64,000 nucleotides of DNA from Aegilops tauschii subsp. strangulata (taxonomy: Eukaryota > Streptophyta > Magnoliopsida > Poales > Poaceae), in NCBI RefSeq assembly GCF_002575655.3, contig NC_053035.3, positions 89,925,322 through 89,989,321 of the forward strand, in the 5' to 3' direction. The position numbers were made by a program, and so were the translations under genes. Shown piece after piece: positions 25,899-37,135 of the stretch. Numbering within the stretch: position 1 is the stretch's first letter; every line of letters begins with the position of its first letter. The notes below the pieces were generated by a model that worked only from the letters and a program-made list of their open reading frames with translations, was not told the origin of the DNA and did not search any database.

Positions 25899-26250
25899 TC
25901 ATCATCACCGTGGCGTCGCGCCGTCCCTCCGATAGCGGCCGAGGGCTCGATATCGACACACCCTCGGAATGGCCGTGAGGGGCGGCGCGTCCACGCCGTA
26001 GGCCTCGCCTTCGTCATCATCACCGCTGCGGCGCCGCGCCGTCTCTCCGATAGCGGTCGGGGGCTCGACATCGACACGCCCCCGGAGTGGCTGCGAGGGC
26101 GGCGCGTCCTCACCGTCGGCCTCACCACCTTTATCATCACCGCGACGTCGCCTCCGTCTCTCCGGCACCGGTCGGGGGCTCGACACCGCCATGCCCCGGC
26201 GCGACCGTGCGGGACGGCGCGTCTGCGTCGTTGGCCTCGGCATCGCCGGC
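25899..26250. repeat. Three tandem units of ~114-119 bp in the nested element
   Basis: Units begin at about 25899, 26013 and 26132 with (g/t)atcatcaccg and contain a ctcgacatcgacac-like segment. GC-rich; the units have diverged. Confidence 0.7.
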
Positions 26251-27340
26251 CATCCGTCGCGGCTCCGCGGATACTCTGCACCGCGCGCCTCACCAACAAG
26301 CGCTCGCGGCCCAGCGTCCCGCTGTCCAAGCAGCAGCGGCGCTGCTCAGCGTCGTTGCCAAGTCCGGCCAGTGCGCGCTCGTCTTCCTCCTGCTGCTCCG
26401 TGCTCATCCTCGTACATGAGTGCCCACGCTGCGCTTGCTCCAGCTCACTTCCATACAAAAGCCAGATAATGGCCGTATACAGTCTGTACACTACCCAGAC
26501 CATGGTCGTACTCGTACACCACTCCTACAATTCTCAGACGATGGGTCTCTGCCCATACTCCGCCTGCTCCGTCCACGGCAGTGCGCCCGCTCCGCCGCAC
26601 CACTTCGCGCTCCGGCCGGCTGCACCACCTCCATGCGCTGCACAGGAGCCCCTGCCGTGGCGACCTCCTCGTCGTCTCCAGCCCCGCACGCGCGAAGTCC
26701 CGCGCCCGTCCGCGACCTGCCGTCCGCGCCCCTGTGGCCCGCCGGCCGGCCCGGCCGCTTGCTGCTCCGCCCGCCCGCGGCGGCTCGTTCCCCCTCCGGT
26801 GCGCTGCTCCGCCTCCGCCCACACCAAGTGGGCGCCCCGGGCCCCGCCCCACAAACCGCACGGTCGGCCTCGTCCCCACGCGCGGCTCGCCTCCACGCGG
26901 CTTCACCCTCGACCGTGCTCGGTCCCGACGCGCCCGACTGCCCGTCCGGCCGGCTCCGGGTTCCCCACCCCAGCGGCCGGGAAGCCGCCCTGCGCCCCGT
27001 TGCCGTCTCCACCAACCGCGCCCATCGGCGCCTCCGCACGCCCCGTGTCGACTCCCGCTCGCCCCACGCCGGCTTTGCGCCTCCGCGGCCGGCTCCGCCT
27101 GCTCCGCCGGGCCACCTCCTCGCACCGGCACGGCCGCGCGCGCGCTTGCCCCACCTCGAGCCCAGCCGCGTCCGGCTCCCCCCTGCCGCCCCGCGCCCAG
27201 CCGGGTCCGGTGAGCGTCGCCTCCACCTGCGACCGGGTCGCCTCCTGCGCGCCCCTACGCTGGCTCCGCCCCGCATGCCCGTGGCGCCTCCGGCCGCCGC
27301 TCCCCCAACCCTGCCGGCCTCCACGCCAGGCTCCGGCAGC
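26251..27340 (+). other. GC-rich interior of the nested element, no gene accepted
   Basis: Very C- and G-rich sequence in which long frames stay open in several phases on both strands. The translations are Pro/Ala/Arg-rich with no domain. I read them as a composition effect. Confidence 0.5.
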
Positions 27341-27420
27341 TTGCCGACTCCGCCCCGACTCGGACGGCCGGCTCCGCCGCTTGCCGACTCCGCCCCGACT
27401 CGGACGGCCGGCTCCGCCGC
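27341..27420. repeat. Perfect 2 x 40-bp tandem repeat
   Basis: 27341-27380 and 27381-27420 are identical, starting ttgccgactccgccccgact. Confidence 0.85.
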
Positions 27421-27760
27421 TTGCCGGCTCCACCGCCGGCCGGCTTCGCCCACCACCCGGCCGTCCTGGCTGGCCGCCGGCTCCCCGCTCGCCTGCTGCT
27501 GGTTCCCACATCCAGCTGTCCAGGGCCGGCTGGAGAAGAAAAGAGAAAGGGCCGATTGCCCGACGCGAGGAAAAAGAGAAAGAAGAAAAGTCAAGCCGGC
27601 TCAAAAAAAAAGAGACAGAGAAAAGAGAAAGAAGTCGGCTGGGACACAAGAAAAGAAAAACGTCCGGATGATTCGTCCGCCTGCTTCGCCACTCGGACGG
27701 TCAGTCCTGACCCACGCTGTCGGTAGTGCCACGCCGGCTGGTCTGCCTCCTGGTCCGACG

Positions 27761-28215
27761 GCACACCCAGCGGGTGCGCTGACGCGCCCCCGCGAGGAGA
27801 GAAGACAAAGTAGTCGCCGGGAGATCCGGCCCGACTGCTCAGCAGTCGGCCCGAATCTCGGGGGCTACACCCAGCGGGTGCGCTGACGCGCCCCCGCGAG
27901 GAAGAAGACAAAGTAGTCGCCGGGAGATCCGGCCCGACTGCTCAGCAGTCGGCCCGAATCTCGGGGGCTACACCCAGCGGGTGCGCTGACGCGCCCCCGC
28001 GAGGAGAGAAGACAAAGTAGTCGTCGGGAGATCCGGCCCGACTGCTCAGCAGTCGGCCCGAATCTCGGGGGCTACACCCAGCGGGTGCGCTGACGCGCCC
28101 CCGCGAGGAGAGAAGACAAAGTAGTCGTCGGGAGATCCGGCCCGACAGCTCAGCAGTCGGCCCGAATCTCGGGGGCTACACCCAGTGGGTGCGCTGACGC
28201 GCCCCCACAGAGACA
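27761..28215. repeat. Four-plus tandem units of ~104 bp, each with a short dyad
   Basis: Units start near 27761, 27864, 27967, 28071 and 28175 (the last partial) with (g/a)c(t/a)acacccag(c/t)gggtgcgc. A further fragment of the unit recurs at about 28342. Most units hold an inverted repeat, cgactgct-c-agcagtcg. Copies are nearly identical, so expansion was recent. Confidence 0.85.
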
Positions 28216-29048
28216 AGAGAAGTGTTTCGTCTGGCTGCCAGCAGCCGGCAGAAGAAGAAAAAGGGCACTGCAAGACGCCTCGCCGCCTGGCCGGTCGAGC
28301 CTGACCGGCCGGGACCCTCCTTCGAGCGACCAGGGGCCCGAAGGCTACACCCAGCGGGTGCGCCGGCTCTCTTCGGCAAACTCCGCCTCGGCTACACGAA
28401 AACCAATGTGAGCTCCTCACCCGCAGATTTTTTCACCGCGAGAGCACGGATAACCCTGAGCGATGCTCGGGGGCTATCTCCGCATTTCATTATAGTTGCA
28501 TCAATGTTCGCCCCGGCGCCAGCCAGAGTTGGCCCGGGGGCTGGCCGCTTGGCCTGAGACGTTAGTTCCCGCAAACGGCTTAGTAGCGTGCGCGGTATGA
28601 AAAGCCCACTCTTAGTCACAGACCGCAGAGCGGCTGTCCGACTAGCAAGAGTGAACGCTGGAGGCCACCCACGCGAAAAACGTCCGGGAAGAAAAACGCT
28701 TCGGGCGACCCGACCGTTTTCTTTATGAGTATCTACTCGGTTAAAATTCGCTCCCAGAGTCTGAGTATTGTACACACCACTCCGCGGCCCAGTCTCAGCC
28801 ACAGACCGTAGAGCGGCTGTCCGGCAAGCGAGAGCACAAGCCAAAGAGCGGAGGGAACATGAAAAAGATTGAAGGGGGCTCGGACGAAACCGAGTCGGCA
28901 CCCTCCGCATAAAACTTGCAGTGCTAAAAAGCAATCATTCGATATGTCTGCGTGGACTAACTTTGTCTTTTGCATGATCATTTCCATGAACACTCGCGAA
29001 AAAACCTCCGCCCGACTTTGCCAAGTTGCCCGGAGGCTTGGGGGCTAC

Positions 29049-29859
29049 TGTCGGAGTAATGGGACACGGGTATCCCGAAGACGGCAAGACAATATTTCAA
29101 GACATCGGGGCTAGCAAAGCCCCTCAGTCCGACTGCCCGGCCGCTCCTGCCGGCTCCCTGTCCGACTCCTCTGCCCGGCCGGCTGCCGACTGCCGACCGC
29201 GCCAACCAGCCGGCTGTCGACTGCAGCCCGACCCGACATCGACAAGACACCGATGAGACGGCCGTACCCGAGCACTATTCACGCGTCACCCCCGCCATCA
29301 TGTATAGTGTCACTTGTCCCTGGCACTATTTATGAAGTGACCCAGGGGACAAGCATGACACGCACCATGCCTTACCCATGCCCACTAGCTAGCTTACATA
29401 TTAAGCTACCCTCTCCTATAAAAGGAGACACACATCCATCCATCCAGGGGATGGGCTCACGTACGCACACAAGCAAGCTAGCTAGCAAGAGAGCTAGCTA
29501 GCCAACCATCCATCCATTCCCACGGGCAAGCTTGCCCAAGCACACATACGGCCATGCTCATGGCCGGCCACTAAAGCATGCTTTTTGCATGCATATATGG
29601 GGCCAGTTGCCCATGGCACTGCCCCCAGATACAGCTCTAGGAGCACTTTGTACTGCCCGATGTACACCCCAGATATATATGCTCAGACATGCAGGAGTAG
29701 GGGTATTATCTCTCCGGAGAGCCCCGAACCTGGGTAAACTAGCGCGTGCTACTCGCATACCCGCTCCCGGTCCTATCAGCAGCAGTCTTACCCTCACACA
29801 AAGCCCTTGTGGCATCTGTCGACTCACACCCCCCCCCCCCCCGTGAGGATACCACGACA
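29049..29859 (+). repeat. 3' LTR of the nested non-autonomous element
   Basis: 811 bp, preceded by the purine tract at 29037-29048 and followed by TSD atgtt. Confidence 0.9.
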
Positions 29860-30968
29860 ATGTTCATGCTCAAAGCTGGCACTAAATAACAATTATTGAG
29901 GTTTAAAACTAATCCCATGGGTAGATGCAGAGGTAGCGTGCCGACGGCGATCACATCGACCTTGGAACCATTCCCGACGCGCATCGTCACCTCGTCCTTT
30001 GCCAGTCTCTGTCTATTCCGTAGTTCCTGTTTTGAGTTACAAATATGAGCAACCGCACCGGTATCAAATACCCAGGAGCTACTACGAGTACTGGTAAGGT
30101 ACACATCAATTACATGTATATCACATATACCTTTGGTGTTGCCGGCCTTCTTCTTGTCCGCTAAGTATTTGGGGCAGTTCCGCTTCCAGTGACCACTTCC
30201 CTTGCAATAAAAGCACTCAGTTTCAGGCTTGGGTCCATTCTTTGACTTCTTCCCGGCAATTGGCTTACCGGGCGCGGCAACTCCCTTGCCGTCCTTCTTG
30301 AAGTTCTTCTTACCCTTGCCCTTCTTGAACTTAGTGGTTTTATTCACCATCAACACTTGATGTTCTTTTCTGATCTCTACCTCAGCTGATTTCAGCATTG
30401 AATATACCTCAGGAATGGTCTTTTCCATCCCCTGCATATTGAAGTTCATCACAAAGCTCTTGTAGCTTGGTGGAAGCGACTGGAGGATTCTGTCAATGAC
30501 CGCGTCATCCGGGAGATTGACTCCCAGCTGAGACAAGCGGTTATGCAACCCAGACATTCTAAGTATGTGCTCACTAACAGAACTGTTCTCCTCCATTTTA
30601 CAGCTGAAGAACTTGTCAGAGACATCATATCTCTCGACCCGGGCATGAGCTTGGAAAACCAATTTCAGCTCCTCGAACATCTCATATGCTCCATGTTTCT
30701 CAAAACGCTTTTGGAGACCCGGTTCTAGGCTGTAAAGCATGCCGCACTGAACGAGGGAGTAATCATCAGCACGCTGCTGCCAAGCATTCATAACGTCTTG
30801 GTTTTGTGGGATTGGTGCTTCACCTAGCGGTGCTTCTAGGACATAATCTTTCTTGGCTACTATGAGGATGATCCTCAGGTTCCGGACCCAGTACGTATAG
30901 TTGCTGCCATCATCTTTCAGCTTGGTTTTCTCTAGGAACGCGTTGAAATTGAGGACAACGTTGGCCAT
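29860..30968 (-). pseudogene. gag: Angela Gag and protease, cut by nested insertion
   Basis: The open frame starts MANVVLNFNAFLEKTKL at 30968, the usual Angela/BARE1 Gag start. It contains the copia Gag domain (UBN2-like), a lysine-rich basic stretch, a CCHC zinc knuckle (CFYCKGSGHWKRNC, residues 252-265) and the aspartic protease site FDTGA (about 301-305). After roughly 369 codons the frame runs into the LTR of the element inserted at the atgtt target, which appends foreign residues. No internal stop or frameshift is seen up to that point. Gag packages element RNA and the protease matures the polyprotein. The frame continues in phase at 25004 on the far side of the insertion. Confidence 0.9.
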
Positions 30969-32265
30969 TTGATCTACAAGACATAGTGTAAAGATTTTAG
31001 ACTAAGTTCATGATAATTAAGTTCATCTAATCAAATTATTTAATGAACTCCCACTCAGATAGACATCCCTCTAGTCATCTAAGTGAAACATGATCCGAGT
31101 TAACTAGGCCGTGTCCGATCATCACGTGAGACGGACTAGTCAAGATCGGTGAACATCTCCATGTTGATCGTATCTTCTATACGACTCATGCTCGACCTTT
31201 CGGTCCTCCGTGTTCCGAGGCCATGTCTGTACATGCTAGGCTCGTCAAGTCAACCTAAGTGTATTGCGTGTGTTCCGAGGCCATGTCTGTACATGCTAGG
31301 CTCGTCAACACCCATTGTATTCGAACGTTAGAATCAATCACACCCGATCATCACGTGGTGCTTCGAAACAACGAACCTTCGCAACGGTGCACAGTTAGGG
31401 GGAACACTTTTCTTGAAATTATCATAAGGGATCATCTTACTTACTACCGTCGTTCTAAGCAAATAAGATGCAAAAACATGATAAACATCAAATGCAATCA
31501 AATAGTGACATGATATGGCCAATATCATTATGCTCCTTTGATCTCCATCTTTGGGGCACCATGATCATCTTCGTCACCGGCATGACACCATGATCTCCAT
31601 CATCATGATCTCCATCATTGTGTCTTCATGAAGTCGTCACGCCAACGATTACTTCTACTTCTATGGCTAACGCGTTTAGCAACAAAGTAAAGTAATTTAC
31701 ATGGGTTATTCAATGACACGCAGGTCATGCAAAATAATAGAGACAACTCCTATGGCTCCTGTCGATTGTCATACTCATCGACATGCAAGTCGTGATTCCT
31801 ATTACAAGAATATGATCAATCTCATACATCACATATATCATTCATCACATCTTCTGGCCATATCACATCACATAGCACTTGCTGCAAAAACAAGTTAGAC
31901 GTCCTCTAATTGTTGTTGCAAATTTTTACGTGGTTTGTAGGTTTCTAGCAAGAACGTTTCTTACCTACGTAAGACCACAACGTGATTTGCCAATTTCTAT
32001 TTACCCTTCATAAGGACCCTTTTCATCGAATCCGTTCCGACTAAAGTAGGAGAGACAGACACCCGCTAGCCACCTTATGCAACTAGTGCATGTCAATCGG
32101 TGGAACCTGTCTCACGTAAGCGTACGTGTAAGGTCGGTCCGGGCCGCTTCATCCTACAATGCCGCCGAAACAAGAAAAGACTAGTAGCGGCAAGAAGAAT
32201 TGGCAAACTCAATGCCCACAACTGCTTTGTGTTCTACTCGTGCATAGTAACTACGCATAGGCCTG
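30969..32265 (-). other. Angela 5' leader between primer site and gag
   Basis: About 1.3 kb of non-coding leader, typical of this family and expected to hold packaging signals. It contains a tandem duplication of period 60 (31210 and 31270, 39 bp identical). No additional frame is accepted. Confidence 0.75.
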
Positions 32266-32277
32266 GCTCTGATACCA
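32266..32277 (-). promoter_or_regulatory. Angela primer binding site (initiator Met-tRNA)
   Basis: gctctgatacca, i.e. tggtatcagagc on the minus strand, one base from the LTR edge at 32279. Confidence 0.92.
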
Positions 32278-32278
32278 C

Positions 32279-34002
32279 TGTTGGTAATCGTAGCATAATT
32301 TAAAATTTTCCTACGCTCACCAAGATGCATCTATCGAGTATACTAGCAACGAGGGGAAAGGAGTGCATCTACATACCCTTGTAGATCGCGAGCGGAAGCG
32401 TTCCAATGAACGTGGATGACGGAGTCGTACTCGCCGTGATCCAAATCACCGATGACCGAGTGCCGAACGGACGGCACCTCCGCGTTCAACACACGTACGG
32501 TGCAGCGACGTCTCCTCCTTCTTGATCCAGCAAGGGGGGAGGAGAGGTTGATGGAGATCCAGCAACACGACGGCGTGGTGGTGGATGTAGCGGGATGCCG
32601 GCAGGGCTTCGCCGAGCTTATACGAGAGAGAGAGAGAGAGGTGTTGCAGGGGAGGAGGGAGGCGCCCAAGGCTGAGATGTTGCTGCCCTCCGCCCCCCCC
32701 CCCCCCTTATATAGGCCCCTTGGGAGGCGAGGCGCCGGCCACAACCCATCTAGGGTAAGGGGCGGCGGCCAAGGGGGGGAACTTGCCCCCAAGGCAAGTG
32801 GGGCGCCCCCCCCCCACCCTAGGGTTTCCAACCCTAGGCGCATGGGGGAGGCCCATGGGGGGGCGCCCCAGCCCACTAGGGGCTGGTTTCCTTCCCACTT
32901 CAGCCCACGGGGCCCTCCGGGATAGGTGGCCCCACCCGGTGGACCCCCGGGACCCTTCCGGTGATCCCGGTACAATACCGGTAACCCCCGAAACTTTCCC
33001 GGTGGCCGAAACTTGACTTCCTATATATAATTCTTCACCTCCGGACCATTCCGGAACCTCTCGTGACGTCCAAGATCTCATCCGGGGCTCCGAACAACTT
33101 TCGGGTTTCCGCATACGCATATCTCTACAACCCTAGCGTCACTGAACCTTAAGTGTGTAGACCCTACGGGTTCGGGAGACATGCAGACATGACCGAGACG
33201 CCTCTCCTGTCAATAACCAACAGCAGGATCTGGATAACCATGTTGGCTCCCACATGTTCCACGATGATCTCATCAGATGAACCACGGTGTCGAGGATTCA
33301 ATCAATCCCGTATACAATTCCCTTTGTCAATCGGTATGTTACTTGCCCGAGATTCGATCGTCGGCATCCCAATACCTTGTTCAATCTCGTTACCGGCAAG
33401 TCTCTTTACTCGTACCGCAATGCATGATCCCGTGACTAACGCCTTAGTCACATTGAGCTCATTATGATGATGCATTACCGAGTGGGCCCAGAGATACCTC
33501 TCCGTCACACGGAGTGACAAATCCCAGTCTCGATCCATGCCAACCCAACAGACACTTTCGGAGATACCCGTAGTGCACCTTTATAGTCACCCAGTTACGT
33601 TGTGACGTTTGGCACACCCAAAGCACTCCTACGGTATCCGAGAGTTGCACGATCTCATGGTCTAAGGAAAAGATACTTGACATTGGAAAAGCTCTAGCAA
33701 ACGAAACTACACGATCTTTTATGCTATGCTTAGGATTGGGTCTTGTCCATCACATCATTCTCCTAATGATGTGATCCCGTTATCAATGACATCCAATGTC
33801 CATAGTCAGGAAACCATGACTATCTGTTGATCAACGAGCTAGTCAACTAGAGGCTTACTAGGGACACGTGGTGGTCTATGCATTCACACATGTATTACGA
33901 TTTCCGGACAATACAATTATAGCATGAACAATAGACGATTATCATGAACAGAGAAATATAATAATAACCATTTATTATTGCCTCTAGGGCATATTTCCAA
34001 CA
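32279..34002 (-). repeat. 5' LTR of Angela/BARE1 element
   Basis: 1724 bp, the partner of 20394-22110, with a TATA-like tatatata at 33022-33029 in the minus-strand promoter position. Confidence 0.92.
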
Positions 34003-34007
34003 AAATT

Positions 34008-36172
34008 CCCACTAGTATATGAAATTTACAACATAGGAGACTCTCTATCATGAAGATCATGGTGCTACTTTGAAGCACAAGTGTGGTAAAAGGATAGTAG
34101 CATTGTCCCTTCTCTCTTTTTCTCTCATTTTTTTGCTTTTTTTTATTTGGGCCTTTTCTCTTTTTTTATGGCCCCTCTTTCTTTTTTAGTCCGGAGTCTC
34201 ATCCCGACTTGTGGGGGAATCATAGTCTCCATCATCCTTTCCTCACTGGGACAATGCTCTAATAATGATGATCATCACACTTTTATTTACTTACAACTCA
34301 AGAATTACAACTCGATACTTAGAACAAAGTATGACTCTATATGAATGCCTCCGGCGGTGTGCCGGGATGTGCAATGACTCATGAGTGACATGTATGAAAG
34401 AATTATGAACGGTGGCTTTGCCACAAATACAATGTCAACTACATGATCATGCAAAGCAATATGAGAATGATGGAACGTGTCATAATAAACGGAACGGTGG
34501 TAAGTTGCATGGCAATATATCTCGGAATGGCTATGGAAATGCCATAATAGGTAGGTATGGTGGCTGTTTTGAGGAAGGTATATGGTGGGTGTGTATGATA
34601 CCGGCGAAAGATGCGCGGTATTAGAGAAGCTAGCAATGGTGGAAGGGTGAGAGTGCGTATAATCCATGGACTCAACATTAGTCATAAAGAACTCACATAC
34701 TTATTGCAAAAATCTATTAGTTATCGAAACGAAGTACTACGCGCATGCTCCTAGGGGGATAGATTGGTAGGAAAACACCATCGCTCATGCCCGACCGCCA
34801 CTCATAAGGAAGACAATCAATAAATAAATCATGCTCCGACTTCATCACATAACGGTTCACCATACGTGCATGCTACGGGAATCACAAACTTTAACACAAG
34901 TATTTCTCAAATTCACAACTACTCAACTAGCATAACTCCAACATCACCATCTTCATATCTCAAAACAATCATAAGGAATCAAACTTCACATAGTATTCGA
35001 TGCACTTTGTATGAAAGTTTTTATTATATCCCTCTTGGATGCCCATCATATTAGGACTAAATTAATAACCAAAGCAAATTACCATGCTGTTCTAAAGACT
35101 CTCAAAATAATATAAGTGAAGCATGAGAGTTCATATATTTCTTCAAAATAAAACCACCACCGTGCTCTAAAAGGATATAAGTGAAGCACTAGAGCAAATG
35201 ACAAACTACTCCGAAAGATATAAGTGAAGATCAATGAGTAGTTTAATAATTATGAAACTATGTGAAGACTCTCTATCATTTAAGAATTTCAGATCTTGGG
35301 ATTTTATTCAAACAGCAAGCAAATCTAAAGAAAATAAAATGACGCTCCAAGCAAAACACATATCATGTGGTGAATAAAAATATAGCTCCAAGTAAATTTA
35401 CCGATGAACGAAGACGAAAGAGGGGATGCCTTCCGGGGCATCCCCAAGATTAGACTCTTGGTTATCCTTGAATATTACCTTGGGGTGACTTGGGCATCCC
35501 CAAGCTTAGGCTCTTGCCACTCCTTATTCCATAGTCCGTCGAATCTTTACCCAAAACTTGAAAACTTCACAACACAAAACTTAACAGAAAATCTCGTGAG
35601 CTCCGTTAGTATAAGAAAATAAATCACCACTTAGGTACTGTTGTGAACTCATTCTAAATTCATGTTGGTGTAATATCTACTGTATTCAAACTTCTCTATG
35701 GTTCATAGCCTCTGATACTACTCATAGATTCATCAAAATAAGCAAACAACACAAAGAAAACAGAATCTGTCAAAAACAGAACAGTCTGTAGTAATCTGTA
35801 TCAAAAATATACTTCTGGAACTCCAAAAATTCTAAAATAAATTGGTGGACCTGAGGAATTTGTCTAGTAATCATCTGCAAAAAGGATCAACTAAATAGCA
35901 CTCTCCAGTAAAAAGTTTTAGCTAATCTCGTGAGCGCTAAAGTTTCTGTTTTTTTTACAGCATGATCATAAAGACTTTCACCGAAGTCTTCCCAAAGGTT
36001 CTACTTGGCACAAACACTAATTAAAACACAAAACCACATATAAACATAAGCTAGATGGATTATTTATTCCTAAACAGAACCAAAAAGCAAGAAACTATAA
36101 TAAAATTGGGTTGCCTCCCAACAAGCGCTAACGTTTAACGCCCCTAGCTAAGCATGATGATTTCAATGATGC
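34008..36172 (-). other. Non-coding interior of the tRNA-Asp-type element
   Basis: AT-rich sequence with a T-rich block around 34110-34190 and short frames only. The conserved-looking string ttgggttgcctcccaacaag (36110-36129) separates it from the 280-residue frame. No gag-pol homology is seen. Confidence 0.65.
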
Positions 36173-37015
36173 TCACATAAAAGATAGGAATTGAAACATA
36201 AAGAGAGCATCATGAAGAATATGACTAGCACATTTAAGTCTAACCCACTTCCTATGCATAGGGATTTTGTGAGCAAACAACTTATGGGAACAATAATCAA
36301 CTAGCATAGGAAGGCAAAAGGAGCATAACTTCAAAACTTTAAGCACATAGAGTGGAAACTTGATATTATTGCAATTCCTACAAGTATATATTCCTCCCTC
36401 ATAGTAATTTTCAGTAGCATCATGAATGAATTCAACAATATAACCAGCACATAAAGCATGCTTTTCATGATCTACTTGCATAGAAATTTTACTACTCTCC
36501 ACATAAGCAAATTTATTCTCATCAATAGTAGTGGGAGCAAACACAACAAAATAACTATCATGTGAAGCATAATCCAATTGAAAATTAAAATCAAGATGAC
36601 AAGTTTCATGGTTATCTTTATTCTTTATAGCATATGTGTCATCACAATAATCATCATAAATAGGAGGCATGCTTTCATCATAATAAATTTGCTCATCAAA
36701 ACTTGGGGGACTAAACATATCATCTTCATCAAACATAGCATCCCCAAGCTTGTGGCTTTGCATATCATTAGCATCATGGATATTCAAGGAATTCATACCA
36801 ACAACATTGTAATCATGCTCATCATTCACATATTTTATGCCAAGCATTCTATGTAATTCTTCTTCTAGTACTTGAGCACAATTTTCCTTTCCATCATTTT
36901 CACGAAAGATATTAAAAAGATGAAGCATATGAGGCAACCTTAATTCCATTTTTTGTAGTTTTATTTTATAAACTAAACTAGTGATAAAACAAGAAACTAA
37001 AAGATTCGATTGCAA
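36173..37015 (-). CDS. 280-residue ORF of unknown function in the tRNA-Asp-type element
   Basis: An uninterrupted frame whose start lies about 31 bp downstream of the inner primer-site copy, where gag would normally begin. An internal start at Met23 (MELRLPHMLHLF) is as plausible as Met1. It has an acidic, Asp/Tyr-rich middle (about residues 60-130) and a C-terminal region with paired cysteines: C212-x2-C215 and C231-x2-C234, then C242 and His residues, suggesting metal binding. There is no CCHC knuckle, protease or polymerase. I do not recognise the family. Staying open for 843 bp in AT-rich sequence inside an otherwise non-coding element suggests it was kept by selection until recently. Function not assigned. 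Confidence 0.6.
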   Translation of the reverse strand: MQSNLLVSCFITSLVYKIKLQKMELRLPHMLHLFNIFRENDGKENCAQVLEEELHRMLGIKYVNDEHDYNVVGMNSLNIHDANDMQSHKLGDAMFDEDDMFSPPSFDEQIYYDESMPPIYDDYCDDTYAIKNKDNHETCHLDFNFQLDYASHDSYFVVFAPTTIDENKFAYVESSKISMQVDHEKHALCAGYIVEFIHDATENYYEGGIYTCRNCNNIKFPLYVLKVLKLCSFCLPMLVDYCSHKLFAHKIPMHRKWVRLKCASHILHDALFMFQFLSFM

Positions 37016-37107
37016 GATCTAAAGATATACCTTCAAGCACTCACCTCCCCGACAACGGCGCCAGAAAAGAGCTTAGTTGACGGGGTGTGAGTGCCGCTTA
37101 CCTAGCC

Positions 37108-37125
37108 TCCCCGGCAACAGCGCCA
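37108..37125 (-). promoter_or_regulatory. Primer binding site, Athila-like tRNA-Asp type, with an upstream duplicate
   Basis: tccccggcaacagcgcca, which reads tggcgctgttgccgggga on the minus strand, one base off the Athila-type primer site. It lies about 10 bp from the LTR. A second copy, tccccgacaacggcgcca, sits at 37046-37063. Confidence 0.75.
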
Positions 37126-37135
37126 GAAAAGAGCT

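Larger units (their letters stand above)
25005..29859 (+). mobile_element. Plus-strand non-autonomous LTR retrotransposon nested in Angela
   Basis: The LTRs are 25005-25823 (819 bp) and 29049-29859 (811 bp), with tgtcgg...cgaca ends and perfect TSDs atgtt (25000-25004 and 29860-29864). The interior (25824-29048) starts with a primer-site-like tggcgcccaccgtggg at 25826-25841 and ends with a purine tract cttgggggctac. No Gag or Pol motif is present. The interior is GC-rich with three tandem-repeat blocks. I count ten LTR-LTR substitutions plus two indels (about 1.2%), the lowest of the nested set. Family not assigned. Confidence 0.9.
20394..34002 (-). mobile_element. Angela/WIS/BARE1-type copia retrotransposon (minus strand), with nested insertion
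   Basis: The LTRs are 20394-22110 (1717 bp) and 32279-34002 (1724 bp) with tgttgg...ccaaca ends, flanked by perfect TSDs aaatt (20389-20393 and 34003-34007). The primer site gctctgatacca (32266-32277) and the purine tract next to 22110 give minus orientation. Without the nested element (25005-29859) the length is about 8.75 kb, as expected for intact Angela/BARE1. All copia domains are present in order, Gag-PR-IN-RT-RH, but RT is damaged. By eye I count about 31 LTR-LTR substitutions (about 1.8%). Confidence 0.93.

Noticed and set aside
25764..27671. A 635-codon plus-strand open frame, with other long frames on both strands
   Set aside because: Pro/Ala/Arg-rich, no domain, overlaps several equally open frames in very GC-rich DNA, and begins inside an LTR. 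Composition explains it.
27761..28215. CRISPR-like regular array
   Set aside because: Contiguous 104-bp tandem units with no unique spacers, in a plant retroelement.
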